From Kryptolebias marmoratus (Eukaryota > Chordata > Actinopteri > Cyprinodontiformes > Rivulidae): 64,000 nt of DNA. The translations under genes were made by a program, and so were the position numbers. Positions 61,545 through 64,000 of this stretch are shown in pieces. Within the stretch, counting starts at the first letter, position 1, and each line of letters opens with the position of its first letter. The stretch spans positions 26,871,131-26,935,130 of the forward strand of contig NC_051444.1 of assembly GCF_001649575.2 (NCBI RefSeq). Reading direction: 5' to 3'. Below the pieces are notes generated by a model. That model was not told the origin of the DNA. It searched no databases and saw only the letters and a list, made by a program, of their open reading frames with translations.

Positions 61545-61748
61545 TAATGCATATTAGGTTAACTGGTAAATCCAAATTGTCATTAGGTGAGACCATGAAT
61601 GGTTGTCTGTTCTGTTTGTCTTTGTGTGTCCCTGTGATGGACTTGCGACCTGTCCAGGGTGTACCCTGCCTCCTGCGCAGTGACTGCTGGCGATAGGCAC
61701 CAGCTCCCCGGGATCCTGCGTGGAAAAGCAAGTAAAGAAAAATGGATG
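61545..61748 (+). repeat. SINE/L2-like element, copy 5 (5'-truncated)
   Basis: 'gcatattaggttaactggt', 'gatggacttgcgacctgtcc', 'agggtgtaccctgcctcctg', 'gcgataggcaccagctcccc' and 'gtaaagaaaaatggatg' give the 3' two-thirds of the family. Confidence 0.85.
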
Positions 61749-61754
61749 CTTTGA

Positions 61755-63290
61755 GCACTGTGAGGAAAACTCTTCCCTCCAGCTGTCCCTCGCTGGATAC
61801 TTGTCTTGAATCATCAATTATGTCCGCGTATTTAGACTGACACGACTCCCACTCTCCCAGTGGTTTTTGCTCCTGTATTTGCCATTTTCCACTCATTGTT
61901 GTGTTTACAGCATAAACCTATTATATACTCAATATACAGTCTTTTTATGATTCCTTCCTTGTGTTTAAGCTTCACTAGTATGCTCTGTTTTTGATGTATT
62001 GCATTACAGCACTGCATACAGGCCTGGAATAGTTAATACAGCATTTTGGGGTTGTTTTCAGCTTCTCTGTGTGGATGTAAATATTTCTAGAAATAGTGCT
62101 GTGTTTACAAGGCTACTTATAAATGACAAAAAAAACACACACACAAAAAAAACCAACAATAAAAAAAAAAAAAACATTGTTTTTTAAAGAGAAAAAAAAG
62201 GGATCCAAGTGAACAAAACCTTAGGGTCAGAAATGTGACCTTTACTGGCATAATGAGTCTAAATGTGCACACTTGCTGTGCAAAGATTGTGAATACATTG
62301 ATTTTTGCTATAACTAAGACTTGCATAAAAATGAGTCCATAAAGACACCATCTAGTCATCCCAGTAACTAAACTGGCATGTAATCTTCCTAAACTAGACT
62401 TTAAATTAAAGTTTACAGGTACGTCTTCAGAAATATTTGTTGTAATTCTCTCTCTTTTTTTTTAATTGACAGTTTTCTTGTCTGCCAGCTGCCGTAATGC
62501 CAGGAACACCCTTTGTATAACGCTTGGGTCATTGTGAAGCTTGGGTATTTCCCTTTTTGTCCCAACGACATAATTCCAGACCAATAAATAAAACAAGTTT
62601 TTAAACCAGCACTCTCGTAAACAAAACTAGCTTGTTGCTAACCAGGTATCAACAAATTAAAATCAACAAATTTCAAGAACTACATATCATTTAGAAGCTT
62701 CTGAGATGGAGAATTTAAAGACTATAATAACTTAATATGGAAAAAAATTCAAATTTTTTACCCAGCACGGGTCACAAATGACACTTTGGAGGACTAAATG
62801 AAGATAACCCTTCTTGATTACATATGACAAACAAGAAAAGTGTAAAGAGGAGTTCCTTTAAATATACAAATCACAAGGCACCCCCCCTCCCACCCACCCA
62901 CCCCCAGGAAAACACAACAGACCCCTCCGTTCTGATTATGGCGAGGAAGTGTCAAAGGTTTGACTCACAACTGTTTAACTGCAAGATCTCATCCCCCACC
63001 TTTCTCTGCAGGTCTCTGAAAGAGGAACTCCTGACCCTGCAATAAAATGAACGTTGGAGTTTCACACCAGACTAATTTACAGCTGCTCTGTGAAAATAAA
63101 CTGTTTGAAACACAATGCAGACGAGTTGCATTATTCTGATCCATTTCTTTCTTTGTAATAGCCAAAACTGTTGTTTTCTTTCACTGGGACTAGTGGAATA
63201 TTTATTATTGTTTAACATTTTACTCTATTCTTATCTTACCAAATTTATGTTTTCTAGCACTCAATTTATTTAATATTCATCTTGTATGCC
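61755..63290. other. Unassigned intronic DNA
   Basis: It has A-rich tracts near 62130-62200 and a C-rich run (CCCACCCACCC type) at about 62880-62908. Nothing else recognised. Confidence 0.5.
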
Positions 63291-63299
63291 ATTCATACA

Positions 63300-63900
63300 T
63301 TTAATCTTTTTTTAAGTTTTAAGCAAAGATGTTACACACTGTGTAGAGTTCAGAGTAGGTCTTGTGAAGGACTCTCAGTTAATACCACATCAAATTTTAG
63401 CTCAGTAGCAAGTTTTTGGGTTGGCTAAGGTTGATTAACTGTGGTGGCCATCTTAGATTATGTTGATGTCAAAATTAATACAAATGACATCCAGTGATTA
63501 GTTTATGAAAAAATCTATTCAGTGGTTGATGAGATATTTTGCTAACAGACAAACAGGGTTGACTTCAAAAGTGAATGCTAAAGTTTTAAGTAAAGCTCTT
63601 TCATAATGCCTTTGGATTATGTATTGTGATTTACTCTCAGCTACAACCAGAACAAATTTAAAGTCAACATATGTCAAATTGATTGTATCATACCAGTTTT
63701 TGTATTTTCTAAATCAGTTGGCTATGGCGACCATCTTAAATTGGATTGACTCCAAACATTAGTCATTCATAGTTGGATGTTCACTGATTATTTCCTGAAA
63801 ATCTCAGTAAAATCTGTCCAGGGGTTTGTAAGATATTTTACTAACAAACAGACACACATACAGACCCGAGCAAAAATGTTTTTGTCTACCTTTGCTTTTA
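63300..63900 (+). repeat. Family A repeat, locus 13 (two tandem modules)
   Basis: Two modules carry 'ggtggccatcttagatta' near 63441 and 'gcgaccatcttaaattgg' near 63727. Each is followed by the 'gtgattag/ctgattat' and 'agatattttgctaac/agatattttactaac' motifs, with linker 'ttttaagtaaagctcttt'. Confidence 0.8.
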
Positions 63901-64000
63901 GTTATTTTTATTTGAATTTTTTTCTTTTTTTTCTTTTTTTAGCAATTTTAACTGTGGGGATGTTAAAGATGATTTACTAAATAAAAAGCAGGTAAATCAG

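Larger units (their letters stand above)
22870..64000 (-). other. nell1: nell1 upstream intron sequence, at least 41 kb
   Basis: Everything to the right of the 22744-22869 exon is upstream of it in transcription. I looked by eye for the preceding NELL1 exon on the minus strand (another Cys-rich EGF module flanked by AG/GT) and did not find it, so it probably lies beyond 64000. A missed exon of about 100 bp cannot be excluded. The stretch carries repeats, dead transposons and unassigned AT-rich DNA. Confidence 0.75.

Noticed and set aside
61450..61896. 148-codon minus-strand open frame
   Set aside because: It runs across the SINE/L2-like copy at 61545-61748 and has no recognisable domain.
1..64000. 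CRISPR array, operon, phage or bacterial defence system
   Set aside because: The window is intronic vertebrate DNA. The direct repeats found are microsatellites, one minisatellite and dispersed elements without spacer structure.
22870..64000. Further nell1 exons upstream
   Set aside because: I looked by eye for minus-strand Cys-rich segments between AG and GT and saw none that read as EGF or VWC modules. A profile search could still find one.

Overview
This window is eukaryotic, almost certainly from a bony fish (teleost). The only coding sequence I can support is two spliced EGF-domain exons on the minus strand, at 22744-22869 and 681-803. Their cysteine spacing, calcium-binding EGF consensus, shared splice phase and sequence match NELL1 (neural EGF-like 1) better than NELL2. 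The teleost assignment rests on the repeats: Tc1-like, hAT-like, RTE/Rex-like and R4/Dong-like elements, plus a tRNA-headed SINE or LINE tail ending in GGAT repeats. I cannot name the species.

The gene runs right to left. 22870-64000 is the intron (or introns) upstream of the first visible exon. 804-22743 is a 21.9-kb intron, and 1-680 is the start of the next one. The two exons join in frame across a split Glu codon and give two consecutive EGF modules of a secreted glycoprotein. I found no other exon, no promoter, no UTR, no tRNA or rRNA gene, and no prokaryotic feature or CRISPR array. The ATG-initiated open frames elsewhere look like chance frames in AT-rich DNA or transposon remnants.

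The intronic DNA is dominated by mobile-element debris. The commonest component is a dispersed repeat I do not recognise, called family A here: 13 loci and about 19 modules of roughly 300 bp, on both strands, in single, double and triple head-to-tail form. It covers about a tenth of the window, and one copy starts about 30 bp from a nell1 splice donor. Other elements are a degenerate but end-to-end Tc1-like transposon (46706-47848), a second Tc1-like fragment (35260-35960), and a Tc1-like element interrupted by a MADF-domain remnant (4016-4948). There are also two inverted R4/Dong-type LINE fragments (16.3-17.6 kb), RTE/Rex-like LINE pieces at 15.9, 41.4 and 49.5-50.3 kb, two short hAT elements, five SINE/L2-like copies plus one short end fragment, and several microsatellites.

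Between the repeats are stretches of more balanced composition with TAAT-rich motifs that could be conserved non-coding elements of the nell1 locus. That is a guess from texture only. I see no evidence of a new multi-gene system. The most unusual features are the modular family A repeat, its copy beside the exon with an 18-bp perfect hairpin, the inverted LINE pair, and the MADF fragment nested in a Tc1 element.
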